Assembly (NCBI GenBank): GCA_025765615.1
Contig: JAIVFJ010000034.1
Coordinates: 124,001 to 188,000, forward strand
Reading direction: 5' to 3'
Length of the DNA stretch: 64,000 bases
From: Zopfochytrium polystomum
Taxonomy: Eukaryota; Chytridiomycota; Chytridiomycetes; Chytridiales; Chytridiaceae
Shown piece by piece: positions 40,219 to 51,661 of the stretch. The stretch's first letter is position 1. Every line of letters starts with the position of its first letter. The notes under the pieces are model-generated. The model had not been told where the DNA came from and searched no databases. It saw only the letters and a list, made by a program, of their open reading frames with translations. The position numbers and the translations under genes were made by a program.

Positions 40219-43106
40219 GGTGGGACTCAGGGTTGGGAAAACAAAAGGACTGTCCATTTGTCTGCCACAAACCTGCCATTTTGGACAGCATTTTGGACAG
40301 TCCAAAAATGCGACCCAAAATGGAAGGTAAATAGTTGATGTGTTAGCTCGTTCGTGCATCGCAAGGCGCAAAGGAAAAACCACCAACGACCACCAAAGCG
40401 ATGTCTCGATCGATGGATAGCCACGACTCGACCAAACCGACGAACACAACGACAAACAGCCCAGGTGCAGGACGCAGTCTTGGTGCTGGAATACCGCCAT
40501 TCTTTCAAATGGAAAAATGGGCATCTTCGGTTCCTTTGCTTCCCGCTGTCGCCAAAACCCCAGCGATGCACCAACAGTTGAGGGATGTGACCAACACCTT
40601 GCCGTCAGTCGCCCAAACGATGAATGTTGACTTTCTTGCTGGGTGCAGTGGTGAGCAGGCGTGTTTCATTGATGAAAGCTGATGATCATGTCGGTGTTTA
40701 ATTCAGGTCAGAGCAAGCAGTTTCCGATCGGCCGAGTTGTCAGCAATAACTGGTCACACGCCACCTGGTGCTTTCACAACTACTCGACAACCGGAAGGCC
40801 GATCATCATCACATATCCACACCCGATCGCACAACCTCCACTGTCCAGCTCTGATTCACCGCAATCACTGTTGTATGAGCATGATGGTCTGCCTCAGCTC
40901 AGCGTCAACTCTGATACTGGTCACACTAGCTCGAGAGGAAGCGATTCAAATTGGTCTCGCCATTCTCCGTCCTTAAACGACAGGATTTTGCCAGATGCTG
41001 GTTCTTCACGGAAGAGAAGATGTATGTCTACGACAGTGAGCCCTGGACGCCCACCATCTGATGCCTGGAGCTACTTATCCAACGACTATGCGTGTCGACA
41101 GCAGCAATCGACCATTTGCAAATTGTGCGAAAAGGAGGTCAACCACCACAAAAAAGTTGATCGGGTGGAGAATCATCTCGTCAGGCGCTGCCCAAAATTC
41201 CTCGACCTGATGAAGGAGCTGGATCCTTCCCTTTATCCGTCGTTCTACCTGCCTGCTGGTCATTCGAACGACATCCGTCGTTGTTCTTGCGGGGGCTCTT
41301 CCTTGTCGACAGATGAGAAGCGCTCGTTCAACTTTTTCCTTGCGATGGCACTTTACACGTCGGGCACATCGTTCAAATTTGTTGAAAACCCGTACTTCCG
41401 AAAGGCGATCCGGTTGTTGAATCCTGATGTTGTCCTCCCCTCTCGACAATATATCGTTGGGGGGCTCCTTGACGAAATTTACGAGTCGACAAGAAATTCT
41501 GTGACCTTGGCACTCCGCCGTGTGCAGCAGCCCTCTTGCCTCGTGACGGACACTTACACGAACGTGAACAAGCAGCCAATTACCGACTACATGATTGTCT
41601 CTGGCCCCCATACCTTTTTCTGGATGTCAAAGAACTCAAGCGGTGAGACACGCCCTGCAGAAAAGCTTGCCGACGAAATCTGCGATGTAATGGATCAGGT
41701 TGCAACATTTTCGAACGTTGGCAGTGTTGTGACAGACAACACAAGCGCAAACAAGAAAGCATGGGCTTCTGTTCAGAAAAAGAGACCAGGAACATTCGCA
41801 GGTGGATGTGTTTCACACGGACTGAATCTTCTCACAAAGGACATTTGCGTGATCAGTGACGAGCAATCACCTCTTATACACATCTCTGACTGCATCTCGT
41901 ATGTCTGCACTCTGGTTGTCTTTTTTACCAATCAGCAGATTATTGGTGGCCGCCTCCGCCAAGAGATGAAGCGAGCAAATCTGCGGTGGCTTGTCCAGCC
42001 AGCACCCACTCGCTGGACGTCGTATCTGAAGTCAGTAAAGTCGGTTCTAGACGCTCTGCCCCTGATGCGAGTTGCCACATCTCAGACTGATTTCCTGGAC
42101 TGCCAACGCAAGGAACGCGAGCATCGTCAGTACATCTTGAGTATATTAAACTACCAGCATTTTGACGAACATTTACGAATGGCTATCGAAATCCTCACGC
42201 CAATTGACGAGCAACTTGTTCGCTTCCAAAGCGACAGGTTGCCTGCTTCAGAAGTTCATATGGGATTCCGTACAATCGAGGATAAATTTCGTAATCTTGA
42301 AGGGTTTTCCACTGAGATGAAAACCGCACTTTTGGAAAAGGTTGAAGCTCGATTCGCTTTCATGCGACGTGACGAGCATGCATTCGCCAATCTCTTGGAT
42401 CCAGTTCACCGTGGCACCCACCTTTCCACAGCTGAGAAGGGCAAGGTTGTTGAAAAGCTGGCGGCTCTTGGCGCATCGGATGTTGAAAAAAGCGAGATCA
42501 GTGCCGAGTACTGGAAGTTTGTTCTATGGTGTGATGGAATTCAGCTTACGGAGCCAATTTATTGGGGAAACATCCAAAGTCGGAAACTTTCACCATCTGA
42601 GTTTTGGCTTACTCGAGGCTCCGAGTTCCCACGACTCAGACCCATAGCGCTGAAGGCTTTCTCCATCACCACATCCAGTGCTGCTTCAGAGCGAAATTTC
42701 TCTTTATTTGCCCGCACCCACACCAACACCCGCAATCGCCTCCACGACAATGTGATAAATAAGGTGATCTTTGTTGTTACTAATATGGCCCAGCTAGAGG
42801 GGACAGAGCTCTACGAATTTGTGAAGAACGAATTCTTGGGATTTTCAACCGACTTGTTTGGAGATTTGTTCGGTGATCGAGGAGACGGGCTGTAAGAAGT
42901 GAGAAATAAATAAATTGATAAAAGACGGGTTCCTTTTTTATCTCAAAACCAATCAAAAACTAAAAAAGGCAGGATTTCGGGCAGTCCAAAAAGGCACAGA
43001 TCTTGCGACAGACTCGGCGCCATTTTGTCCGGCAAAGGACAATGTCCAAAATGGACAATAAAAGGCAGGTGCCTTTTTTTGTCCAAATAACAACCCTGGG
43101 TGGGAC
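40219..43106 (+). mobile_element. hAT-superfamily DNA transposon, complete-looking
   Basis: Element about 40227..43098 (2.87 kb) flanked by the perfect 8-bp duplication GGTGGGAC at 40219-40226 and 43099-43106. Short terminal inverted repeats: CAGGGTTG at 40228 and CAACCCTG ending at 43098 (one extra T precedes the left end). Subterminal regions contain several TGGACA/TGTCCA motifs in both orientations, typical transposase-binding repeats. Internal transposase gene at 40401-42895. It lies between the promoter side of the MSP gene and the 3' side of the SRPBCC-like gene. Confidence 0.92.
40401..42895 (+). CDS. hAT family transposase
   Basis: Two exons, 40401..40650 (GTGAGC donor) and 40707..42895 (CAG acceptor), 812 residues with no internal stop. 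A BED-type zinc finger lies around ICKLCEKEVNHHKKVDRVEN followed by HLVRRC. The DUF659-like region begins FFLAMALYTSGTSFKFVENP, and the RNase H-like core includes CLVTDTYTNVNKQPITDYMI and SVVTDNTSANKKAW, where the Asp residues are candidate catalytic acids. GGCVSHGLNLLTKDIC is the usual CxxH-type motif. The C-terminal hAT dimerisation domain is represented by SSAASERNFSLFARTHTNTR followed by NRL. Intact ends and frame suggest recent activity. Confidence 0.93.
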
Positions 43107-43310
43107 ATCGTGTATGAGGGGGCTTGATTGAACCACCTCCTCCGTTTCTCTCGTCTAAACTGTGACATCATCTATGCAAAAGCTACTAGTTATTATGAGC
43201 TGGGGGTGCCACCCCGGCGCCGCACGGAGTTCGATATATTTTCCTTTTTTGGGTAAACAGACCACCCCACGTGAGCCAAAAGACAAAAACACATCGCGCT
43301 CTGTCGTCTC

Positions 43311-43883
43311 TCACGCCTTCTTCTCGACGTACGCCTTCAAGCTCTCGGTCCACCTCGTATAGACGCTCGTCAACTGATCCTTCAAGCTCGTCTGCACGAT
43401 GAACGCCGGCGCCCCGCCAAACGCCTCGTACCCGTAGTACTCGCACTCGCCCTTTTCCTCCGCGTCCTTGAGCTGGTACACGCGCTCGGCCTTGAGCCCG
43501 GCCTCGTACCACTGGGCGTCGTGGACGTGCGCGTAGCACCACCCGCCGGCGCCGACGGCCGAGGCGTTGAGGAGCGAGACGTGGTTGTAGGTGACGGTGA
43601 GGTCGGGTTTGGCGGGGTCGAGGCGGGAGATGAAGGCGAGCGGGGTGCCGACGCGGAGGGCGGCGGGGCCGGGGAACGGGGTGGACGACGAGTTGGCGGT
43701 GTCGGGGAGGATCCAAACGGCGTTGGCGGTGTTCCAGAGGGCGTAGGCGTTTGCGTCGGTGATGGCAGCGAAGGCGGCGGAACACGGGGCGCGGAGGTGG
43801 GCGGCGGAGGCGATGGACCAGGTCGAGCCGGTAGGCATGAGGGTCGGGGTCGGGAGGCCGCCCGGGAAGGAGATGAGGGCCAT
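43311..43883 (-). CDS. SRPBCC/polyketide-cyclase-like small-ligand-binding protein
   Basis: 190-residue single-exon frame from the ATG at 43883 (MALISFPGG). The sequence follows the SRPBCC pattern: an early strand (STWSIASAAHLRAP), a helix with AAFAAITDANAYALWNTAN, central strands (GTPLAFISRL, DLTVTYNHVSLL, WCYAHVHDAQWYEAG, AERVYQL, CEYYGYEAFGGAPAFIV) and a long C-terminal helix (SLKDQLTSVYTRWTESLKAY). Proteins of this fold bind hydrophobic ligands in a beta-grasp cavity; the ligand here is unknown. No signal peptide or TM. Confidence 0.65.
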   Translation of the reverse strand: MALISFPGGLPTPTLMPTGSTWSIASAAHLRAPCSAAFAAITDANAYALWNTANAVWILPDTANSSSTPFPGPAALRVGTPLAFISRLDPAKPDLTVTYNHVSLLNASAVGAGGWCYAHVHDAQWYEAGLKAERVYQLKDAEEKGECEYYGYEAFGGAPAFIVQTSLKDQLTSVYTRWTESLKAYVEKKA

Positions 43884-44029
43884 GGTGGGTTGAGAGAGTG
43901 GGACGAGTGAGAGGTCGAGGTCCGAGAAGAGAAGAGTGTGTGTCAAATTTTTTTTTTTTTTTTTTTTTTTTTGCTCTTTTTCCTTTTCTGGTCGGGACGA
44001 AAACATGCGCCTTTTTCAATGATTCAGCC

Positions 44030-44065
<36 letters not shown>

Positions 44066-44202
44066 GCTCTCAGTCGCAATCCAAACCGCTCTGACGGTTG
44101 AAGGTGAAGCGCGTTCTCGAGTTTTTCCATTTCTCCAGAGAGCCGCTCTTGCGTCATGCACGCACAAGACACACACGCGCACACACACGCTCGCGTCATC
44201 CA
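43884..44202. repeat. short intergenic with T-run and CTGT microsatellite
   Basis: T-run at about 43949-43972 and a pure CTGT repeat at about 44030-44062. The tail-to-head arrangement of two minus-strand genes puts the SRPBCC promoter here. Confidence 0.7.
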
Positions 44203-46149
44203 TCACCGCCGCTCACCGCGCCGCGCCTCGACCTCGCTCCACCACCGCCGCGCCGCCGGCTCCTCCGCCGCGCGCGGCGTCTCGTCGTCGTACCGCATCT
44301 TCAGCCCGCTCCAGAGCCACCACTCGAGCACCTCGACGCGCGGGCTGTACAGCCTCCGGCTGACCGCGTCCAGCGCCTCCGCAGTCCACCGCAGCCGCCA
44401 CATGCCATCACCCTCTCCCTCGCCGTCGCGCCACCACTGCAACGCGTCGACCACCGCGCCGCCGCCGCCCGACGTCCTCACGACGGCGTCGAGGTCAACT
44501 GCGCCTTCCTTCGACGCCGCCCACCGCACCGCGACCCCGCTGCGCCGCCACCACTCCAGCACCGCGCGGTTGCCCGCGCACAGCGGCACTACGTCGAGCC
44601 CCTTACCGTCGTCACCCCCGTCGCCATTTCCGCACTTGATCGGCAGCCCCGAGTCCCGCCACCACTGCAGCACATCGACGAGGCCGTAGACGCACGCGTC
44701 CGCGACGCCGGCGCCCGTGTAGCGCAGCGTGGCGCCAGTGTCCTTGAGCCACTGCAGCAGCGCGACGTGGCCGTTCGCGGACGCCGTGTCGACGACCTCG
44801 GCCGGGAACACGTATTCCTCCTCCTCCTCCCCCTCCTCTTCCGCACCACCGCCCCCGCCCCGGCCGGCCCGGCCCCGCACTGTCGTCCACCACCACTCAA
44901 ACACACCCACATGCCCGCCCTCCGCAGCGTCCTTGAGCGGCCACGGCGCGGCGCGTCGCAGCGCCGTACCCGCAAAGCTCTCCCCTTCCGCTGCCTGTGC
45001 CTCCCAGAACCTTAGCACGTCGGCGTGGCCGGCGCGCCAGGCGAGGTGCAGCGCGCGGCGCGAGCAGACGAGCGGGCGCGCGGTGGCAGCCAGGCGGCGG
45101 AGCCACCACTGGAGGACGGCAACGTGACCGTGCTGACTGGCGGCGGCCTCGACATCGACCGTGTGCCAGGGGACGGAAAACGTGTCGCCTCGGTCATCAT
45201 TGTGGTGGTGTTCCTCGCGGTCCGCCTCGCCGGACAGCTCGGTGTCGAGCAGCCAGTCGAGGACGTGAACGTGCGCGGCCTGGCACGCGAGCTCGGCCGC
45301 GAAGCGCAGGTCAATGTGGAGACCGCGGGCGCGGAGCCAGGCCAGGACCGCCACTTGGCCGTGTCGGGCCGCGGCGTCGCTGGCCTGTCGGAACGCGTCG
45401 GGCCCGAGCGCGGCGCGGTCGACCCACCAGTCGAGCACATGTAGGTGTCCGTTCGCGGCGGCGGACGGCACGGTTCCCGCCGGCGGGTTTTCGGTGGGCA
45501 GTCCGGCTTCGAAGCGCCACCAGTCCAGTACGTGGGTGTGGCCGTTGCGGCTAGCCTTTTCGAGCGGGTCGGTCGTCCAGTCAAAGTCGGTGCCGCTGCG
45601 GTGGCGCCACCATTTGAGGACGGGGAGATGGCCGTTCAGCGCGGCCGCGGAGATGGCGGCGGCGGCGTTGGCGAGTTCGAGCGGGAGGGCCGAGTCTTTG
45701 AGCCATTGCAGAACGTGGACGTGCCCGTTGCTCGAGGCGAGGCGGACGGCTCTGCCGGTGTATCCGTCGGGGATCCACCACTCGAGCAGACGCGGCTGGA
45801 TTGATGGCGAGGAAGCGAGAGGCGGGTCTGGTGGTGACGGTGCGATCGTGTGGGTGTGGAGGGTCCACGAGAGCGATTCGAGCGGATCGACAGACCCGAT
45901 CGGTAGCGTTGCGTGGGACAGCCGAAAGTCGAGGAGGTCGACCAATCCGCGGCCGCTGGCGTTGTCGATCGAGGCGGACGGAATCGAGTAGAGCGAGAGC
46001 GATTGCAGCAGCGGGAGGCGGAAGAGCGTGGCGAAGCGGAAGCGATCGCGGCCGGGAAGGCGCGAGGCGATGCTGGCGAGAACGAGCTGCTGGGCTCGAT
46101 CGATCATCGTGGGCGGTCGAGTGTCCGTTGGAGGTGGCACTGTCTGCAT
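44203..46149 (-). CDS. F-box-like plus WW-rich repeat protein (family member 2)
   Basis: Single-exon frame of 648 residues from the ATG at 46149. The N-terminal F-box-like block VLASIASRLPGRDRFRFATL then FRLPLLQ matches the other two members. About 14 degenerate repeats follow: HVHVLQWLKDSALPLELANA, HLPVLKWWRHRSG, HTHVLDWWRFEAGLPTENPP, HLHVLDWWVDRAALGPDAFR, HVAVLQWWLRRL, HVGVFEWWW, LVDVLQWWRDSGLPIKCG, RVEVLEWWLWSGLKMRYDDE. The repeat spacing is looser than in members 1 and 3 and the codons are GC-richer, with Gly/Glu-rich inserts, so this copy is probably the oldest or under different constraints. No TM or signal peptide. Confidence 0.78.
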   Translation of the reverse strand: MQTVPPPTDTRPPTMIDRAQQLVLASIASRLPGRDRFRFATLFRLPLLQSLSLYSIPSASIDNASGRGLVDLLDFRLSHATLPIGSVDPLESLSWTLHTHTIAPSPPDPPLASSPSIQPRLLEWWIPDGYTGRAVRLASSNGHVHVLQWLKDSALPLELANAAAAISAAALNGHLPVLKWWRHRSGTDFDWTTDPLEKASRNGHTHVLDWWRFEAGLPTENPPAGTVPSAAANGHLHVLDWWVDRAALGPDAFRQASDAAARHGQVAVLAWLRARGLHIDLRFAAELACQAAHVHVLDWLLDTELSGEADREEHHHNDDRGDTFSVPWHTVDVEAAASQHGHVAVLQWWLRRLAATARPLVCSRRALHLAWRAGHADVLRFWEAQAAEGESFAGTALRRAAPWPLKDAAEGGHVGVFEWWWTTVRGRAGRGGGGGAEEEGEEEEEYVFPAEVVDTASANGHVALLQWLKDTGATLRYTGAGVADACVYGLVDVLQWWRDSGLPIKCGNGDGGDDGKGLDVVPLCAGNRAVLEWWRRSGVAVRWAASKEGAVDLDAVVRTSGGGGAVVDALQWWRDGEGEGDGMWRLRWTAEALDAVSRRLYSPRVEVLEWWLWSGLKMRYDDETPRAAEEPAARRWWSEVEARRGERR

Positions 46150-47127
46150 TTCAAATGGTGATTTCTCTGTCGCAAAAAGCAGGCTGACGGTACCCAGGCC
46201 ATGAAGTTCCAGCGCACCAGATGCAAAAATAATCAGCTCGCGAAAGAGGGCAAGCAGGACCGCAGCGCGTCATTCTTCTTCTTCTTCTCGGCCCTCTTTT
46301 GACGAGCTGCTGAAAAAAAAAAATAAAAACATAAAAAAATGCATGCGTGCGTGCCCCCTGCTCAAGGCGGTGTACGCACTCTGGGACCTTGCACGGGGGC
46401 AAACAGTACCCTTGGAGAGCATCTCTGCTCTTTGTTTTAAAGCTTGAAATGGCCCGAACGGGGTGGGGCGAGGCTGGTGGGGAGGGTGGCTGTGGTGGGC
46501 TCGGAGTCGCTTGTGTTGGTGGCGCTACTGACAGAGGTCGCTTCCGACTAACAGAGAGAGAGAGAGAGAGAGAGAGTGAAGTCCCCAACAGATCGGCAGA
46601 CCGACAGACAGACAGACAAACAGACAGCCCACAAAGTAAGACGCGTAAACCACCAACCGTCTGCGCCACCGGCCCCTCTTGGGTGGCTGCGTCGCGCTCC
46701 CCAAGCAAGCCACCCCACTCCACTCGCCTGTCCGGATGGCCCGGCGGCGCGCGAGCGCTCAAAGCTTCTTGATTCTTCTTCTTCTTCATCTTCTTCATCT
46801 TCATCTCTCCTCTTCTTCTCTACTTCCTCTTCTCGCCCTCAGGGGCGCCACTGGCGTGGGCCACACTCAATCAGTCGCGGTCTCGCCTCCCGATCCCGGC
46901 AAGCATACCCTCAAACTCTACCGCAAAGCACGATCGCCCCCTCGAGGCCCACCCGCAATCGGACTAGCCAGCTGCTTGCTCCAAGTGCGCCACCACAACA
47001 TCTAAATGGTGCGGCATGACCACTCGATCCATCATCGCTCAGGGCTTCCGCACCCCACCTCCCCTTTCCCCCCTCCTCACCCTCCACCTACGGTCGCTCA
47101 TGATGTACTACCAACCTTTCGGCTCAG
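46150..47127. other. divergent intergenic region and unplaced 5' exon of the LRR gene
   Basis: Holds a GA repeat (46555-46575), a CAGA run (46605-46627) and a CTT/CAT-rich tract (46766-46805). The signal-peptide exon of the LRR gene should be here, but I could not join one convincingly. Confidence 0.4.
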
Positions 47128-49331
47128 GCGACCACCGATTGCAAATCTTTGGCCGCAGCCTTTCCCACACTTGTGAGGGCATCGACATGCTGCGGCAAGA
47201 GCGGGGTAAGATGCAACGGAGATGCCGTTACAGCGATGTGAGTTGCCTGAAAGTCAACGATTCGCTGTTCCCGTGCTGATTGCCTTTTTTGCTCGCTTCA
47301 TTCAAGAGACTTCACCGGCAAGGCTTTGGATGGACCCATCCCGTCGCAGATCGCGAGTCTCCAGAGTTTGCAGTCAATGTACGGCCCGTTTCCCTTGTTA
47401 TGCCAACTCATTTGCCATTTATCTCTCCCCTAAAATTGTGACGTTGATTTACGTCAAGTCAACTCGCAAACAATACTTTGACCGGAAGCATTCCGGACTG
47501 GTTGGGCGACCTGTCTGATTTACAAACAATGTACGCGAACGTCGTGTGTCGACCTTGTACCCTCGGAATGCACAGAGTAACACCCACGCATTAGCGATTT
47601 CAGCAGCAATAGGTTGACCGACGGCATCCCGGCGTCCCTCGCAAAACTTTCAAAGCTCGAAATTCTGTTAGTTTTGAGCTACTATTTTCTTGTTTTTTTA
47701 TCTTGAGGATTCGTGTGAGGCCAAAGAAGAAAACGCTCACTTCTGTTTCAGGTACTTGGACGGAAATTCACTGTCGGGCCCGATACCCAGTGAGCTTGGG
47801 AACCTACCGAATCTAAATGCTCTGTGAGTTACATCTCCTCGGTTTTGACTGCCACTTGCTTGCGAAAAATACGACCTGACGATCCCTTCGGCCGACAACA
47901 GCTCTCTCAGCGGCAACAAACTTTCTTCCAGCATTCCAGCGTCTCTCGGGTCTCCCCCAAAGCTCAATTTCTTGTAAGACGATCGCCTAGCATGAGCCCT
48001 GTGTGTTGAACCGCGACTGTTTTAGAGATTTGTCGAGCAACCTTCTTACGGGCGAGATTCCCAATCAACTGGGGAATCTGCAGAATTTGATTTGGTTGTG
48101 AGTGCTTCAGTTGCTACACTGAACGTGCAATTCAGCTCACGGAATCGGCAGGGAGCTCGCAAACAACAACATTACTGGCAGCATTCCTACGTCGCTTGGG
48201 AAGCTTTCACACCTCAACGTTTTGTAAGTGTTTCTTTATCAGACAGTTTTGAATGTCAACACTTTTTCCCATCATTGTTGGTAGTTCAATAAGCAACAAT
48301 TCCATGTCGGGCGCTATTCCCAGCGAGTTCGCAAGCCTCACAAAATTGTCGTACTTGTGAGAAGGCGGTCCTTTGTTCTTCTCTGTGAATAGTTTGCTGT
48401 GGGGCTGACAAACAATGTGTAAACTCTCGTTTTATATAAGCCACGTCGACTACAACTATTTTACGGGAACCGCACCGAAAATCGCAGTAATTTCGACTGA
48501 AATGGGAAAAGATGGAAGGTAAAGGGCTTAATCTCTTCAATGGAAGTTTTTGTGGCTCATTTATTCTGTTGCGGGCAGTGCCGACCTCGACGGGAATTGC
48601 CTCGATGCAACGCCGAATCAACGGAATGCCAGTGAATGCGGTTGAGTGGACTTCCCTTGCTTTTCATTTGCCACGCAACGGGCGCCCTTACACTGTCGAC
48701 TTTCCCAGCTGCCTTCGCGACCAGCAGCAAGGCCGATCCCACTTCGTTCCGTTTTGCACGTAGGTATTTTCTCCTTTCGCCAGCCTATTCGTGCCCACTG
48801 TCGTTCACCCCGCCTGGCAACGGTCATCATCGTTTATAATCATTTCTTTCCCCCCAAAAAACAGTCATCGTCAGCGGCATCTCGGCCGCCCTCTTCCTTG
48901 CGCTCATCGTCGCCATCATCGCCACCTTCACCTTTCTCCGCAACCGCCGCGCCAAGTCCGACTCTATCGCCCGCGGCGGCGCCGCCAGCGAGTTCGACCG
49001 GATCTCGTCAAGCCCGCCGACCGTGAGCCCGCCGAACGCCGGCAGCCCGCCCGCGCCGCGGCTCGGGCTGTCGCGCGAGGGGTACACGCAGCTGGTGGAT
49101 AGCCCGGTGGCGGGGGCCGCCGGCGGCGGCGCTGTCGCTTCAAAGAGCGTGGGTGCGGGCGCGCGGGGCCGTGTCGCGGGGAAGGCGGGATCGGGGCGGG
49201 ATGGGTCGTGGGACGACGTGCCGCTCGAGGAGGAGGGCGGCGGCGGTGGGAAGCGGAGCCAGGCGTCGTTGCTTGGCGGGATGTTTGGTGGCGGGAGGGG
49301 TGGGTCGCAAAAGAAGGGGCAGCGTGAGTGA
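47128..49331 (+). CDS. leucine-rich-repeat transmembrane receptor-like protein (5' end not placed)
   Basis: Exons seen: 47128..47237, 47307..47378, 47459..47530, 47595..47666, 47752..47823, 47902..47973, 48026..48097, 48152..48223, 48285..48356, 48441..48518, 48579..48640, 48709..48759, 48865..49331. The N-cap is TTDCKSLAAAFPTLV then STCCGKSGVRCNG, the usual Cys-containing cap of secreted LRRs. Eight consecutive exons are exactly 72 nt, phase 2-2, and each encodes one 24-residue plant-type LRR (for example LYLDGNSLSGPIPSELGNLP, LDLSSNLLTGEIPNQLGNLQ). A C-cap with DLDGNCLDATPNQRN follows, then TM ISAALFLALIVAIIATFTFL, a stop-transfer RNRRAK and a Gly/Ser-rich cytosolic tail of about 120 residues without kinase domain, ending GGSQKKGQRE. 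The signal peptide exon is missing from my model; SAQATTDC just upstream looks like a cleavage site, but a TGA precedes it in frame. Confidence 0.82.
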
Positions 49332-50690
49332 GGGAAATGGACAAGCGAATGCAACGTAAATGCAAAGCATCCTTGTTGAAAGTTTCAGTGGTCATAAATC
49401 GACGGCGAGCAGGCGGATACAGCAAAAATATCGCGTTGGTCTCCGGCTGACAAGCCTCCCGTTCTTCCTCCCGCTCGGCTTGGTCCCTCATCCACCTTTT
49501 CGCTGTACGCCCCTCAACAAGCTGGGCCGGCCGGCTCAATAGCATCTGCTGCAGCAGTAGCAGCATTTACAACAGCAGCAGCACGCCCGGACTGCAGTTG
49601 AATTGTTCTCTGCGTTGATGGCCGCAGAAGTTGCCTCGATGCGTAGGCTGTATGAATATTGTATAGACGCAAGTGGCACTCGAGCATGAATGGTTATGTT
49701 TCGCATAGCGGCACCTGCGTAGAAGTGTTGGGCCAAAGCCTTTTGGAGGGTTTGCTCATTATTATGTCATTCTTTCGCACACTCTCTCCCACTCTTTTTT
49801 TTTTTTTTTTTTTTTTTTCTTTTCTTTCTGTGGTTTCGTTCCATAGCATCATTTCTTTGCGGTAACGGCGGTGGAGGGACTCCAGAGGTCCGCCACCGCT
49901 TTTCCGCTGCTTTCGAATGGAACAAGCAAAGTGCCATAATCTCTCATGTTGAATCGAAGATTTCTTTGTTTATCATCACGCCTTGAAACCCAGCCTTTGG
50001 CCCGTCTCGCACACACGTCTCATGATTCTGGGGCTCGGCATGTGCATCACGACCGAAGCCGCCGTGGGGAGATTCAGTGGCGGGCCCGCGAGAGGCGCGG
50101 CGGCAGTGGCGCGGTCGCGGCAAAAGGGCGCGAGGGGCCTTGTTGTGTGCAGTGTGGGATGGGCCGTTAGAGGAGGTTCTCAACGCAGTGTTCGACCTTA
50201 CAACAAGTCCCGAAAGTTTGGAGGGGAGAAAACACCGTAGCCATTAAAAAGAACAAGATTTTCCGGCCAGGATTCACTCGATTTGGGCATTCGAAAGCGT
50301 GATGCAGATGTGTGCGGAAACGAAGTGGGGAGAAAAAGGCTGTCTTTCAGCGCGAACAGGCGACGTGCCTGCGATGACGCCGCGTTTGTCATAAATTGGC
50401 GAAGACACTCTACACTGAAATCCCCTCTGGGGAGCTCGCCGTTGCTGTCGGATCTCAGTCCCGCGCCATGTGGGTTCACAGGCTCTGGGTCTGCTTCTCA
50501 ATGTTGAAGATCGCCCCCTTCCGCAAACAGAAACCCCGTGTGGACCAGCCTCCTGCGTCGCAAGGCTTGAATAGCTGCCGCACCGCCCGAGGCTGGAGAA
50601 CAGAGCAGGGAAAAGGCACAGCACGGGACGGTCTGGGGACCCGCCGGTCCGAGTTGGACGCCCGATGTTCCTCCACGCGGGTTGAGGGAG
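49332..50690. other. gene-free stretch
   Basis: Contains a T-run at 49796-49819. Open frames are short and have no recognisable content. I see no gene. Confidence 0.4.
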
Positions 50691-50936
50691 CAGCAACTTG
50701 CCTTTTTTCTCGACTACATGCTGATTGTGGATACAGTCGTATATATATAGGAGAAGCGACCCCAGGTGTGGAGGTTGAAATTGTGTTTGGTGTGAAGACT
50801 GATGAGAGGAACTTGGGCGGCACAGATGGTTGTGGATGAACGAACAATCTTCTGGTTTGGACCTTGCGGCTCAGATTTGTAATTCCGCGTGAATCACCTT
50901 CGGATTCACAAATTTTAAGAGCAACGGAATGACATT
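50691..50936. repeat. dispersed repeat adjoining tRNA-iMet (copy 2)
   Basis: Inverted relative to 23841-24060 and nearly identical over most of its length, with an extra segment of about 24 nt (around 50850-50875). Ends next to the tRNA-iMet at 50937. Confidence 0.75.
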
Positions 50937-51008
50937 AGCAGCGTAGTGTAGTGGAAGCACGTTGGGCTCATAACCCAAAGGTCGAACGATCGAAACGTTC
51001 CGCTGCTA
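50937..51008 (+). tRNA. initiator tRNA-Met (CAT)
   Basis: Identical in body to the copies at 23769 and 27700. A1:U72, three G:C pairs at the anticodon stem base, A54 and A60, discriminator A. Confidence 0.9.
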
Positions 51009-51661
51009 GGAGTGTAGCTCGAGGGCATAGCTGAGACCCACGCTTCGAATAAGGGAATTACTAGCTCCGCAGGTCGGAACGTTTTACTCCTCAAAAAGCA
51101 AAAGCAGTTGCAGTGTTGGAGTGGGGAAAAAAATCTTCTGCAACTGGCGCAGGTACTTCCTCTGCTTTCGCAGACTGAGTTCCCGTACACGAAGGTAATA
51201 GTTTACAATAATCCCATTGCAGTACAGACATCAATATTACCCATTCACTGACTGGGATTATCTAATCCAAGCCCATACCCCCGGTCTTCGTCGACCTTCC
51301 TCGCAGTCTGATCACGTCCTCCTCTAAACACCACAATTATCTGCGGAAACATCTCTCCGGGGGGTGTTGGGAGGGGGGGTGGATCAGCCCAGCCGTGTCG
51401 AGCGCATGTCCATGCTTCGGACCGTGTGTGAAGGGTTGTTTGGCGGGAACAGGGGGAGAAGTTGAATGCGTTTGCTTGCTGACAAGAACAAGTTTATGGC
51501 CTTCGACTGTTGGAGCAGCGTCGCGAGGGTCGATCCAACTGAAAGCACCGATTTCCACCCTTAATCGTCGTTGCCAAGCCAAACCCGTCACCACTCAGTG
51601 CGAACAAGTCAGGAAAATTTTCTTTTGTTTTATGGTAATCAATTGAAGGAAAATGTGACAT
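51009..51661. other. gene-free stretch between two tRNAs
   Basis: A segment near 51155-51190 (TTTCGCAGACTGAGTTCCC) resembles one 3' of the degenerate tRNA copy at 21.5 kb (CTCGCAGACCAAGTTCCC), so part of the 3' flank may also be duplicated. No gene seen. Confidence 0.4.

Noticed and set aside
44098..45991. Plus-strand frames opposite WW-repeat gene 2
   Set aside because: Antisense reading of a repeat gene; composition follows the repeat.
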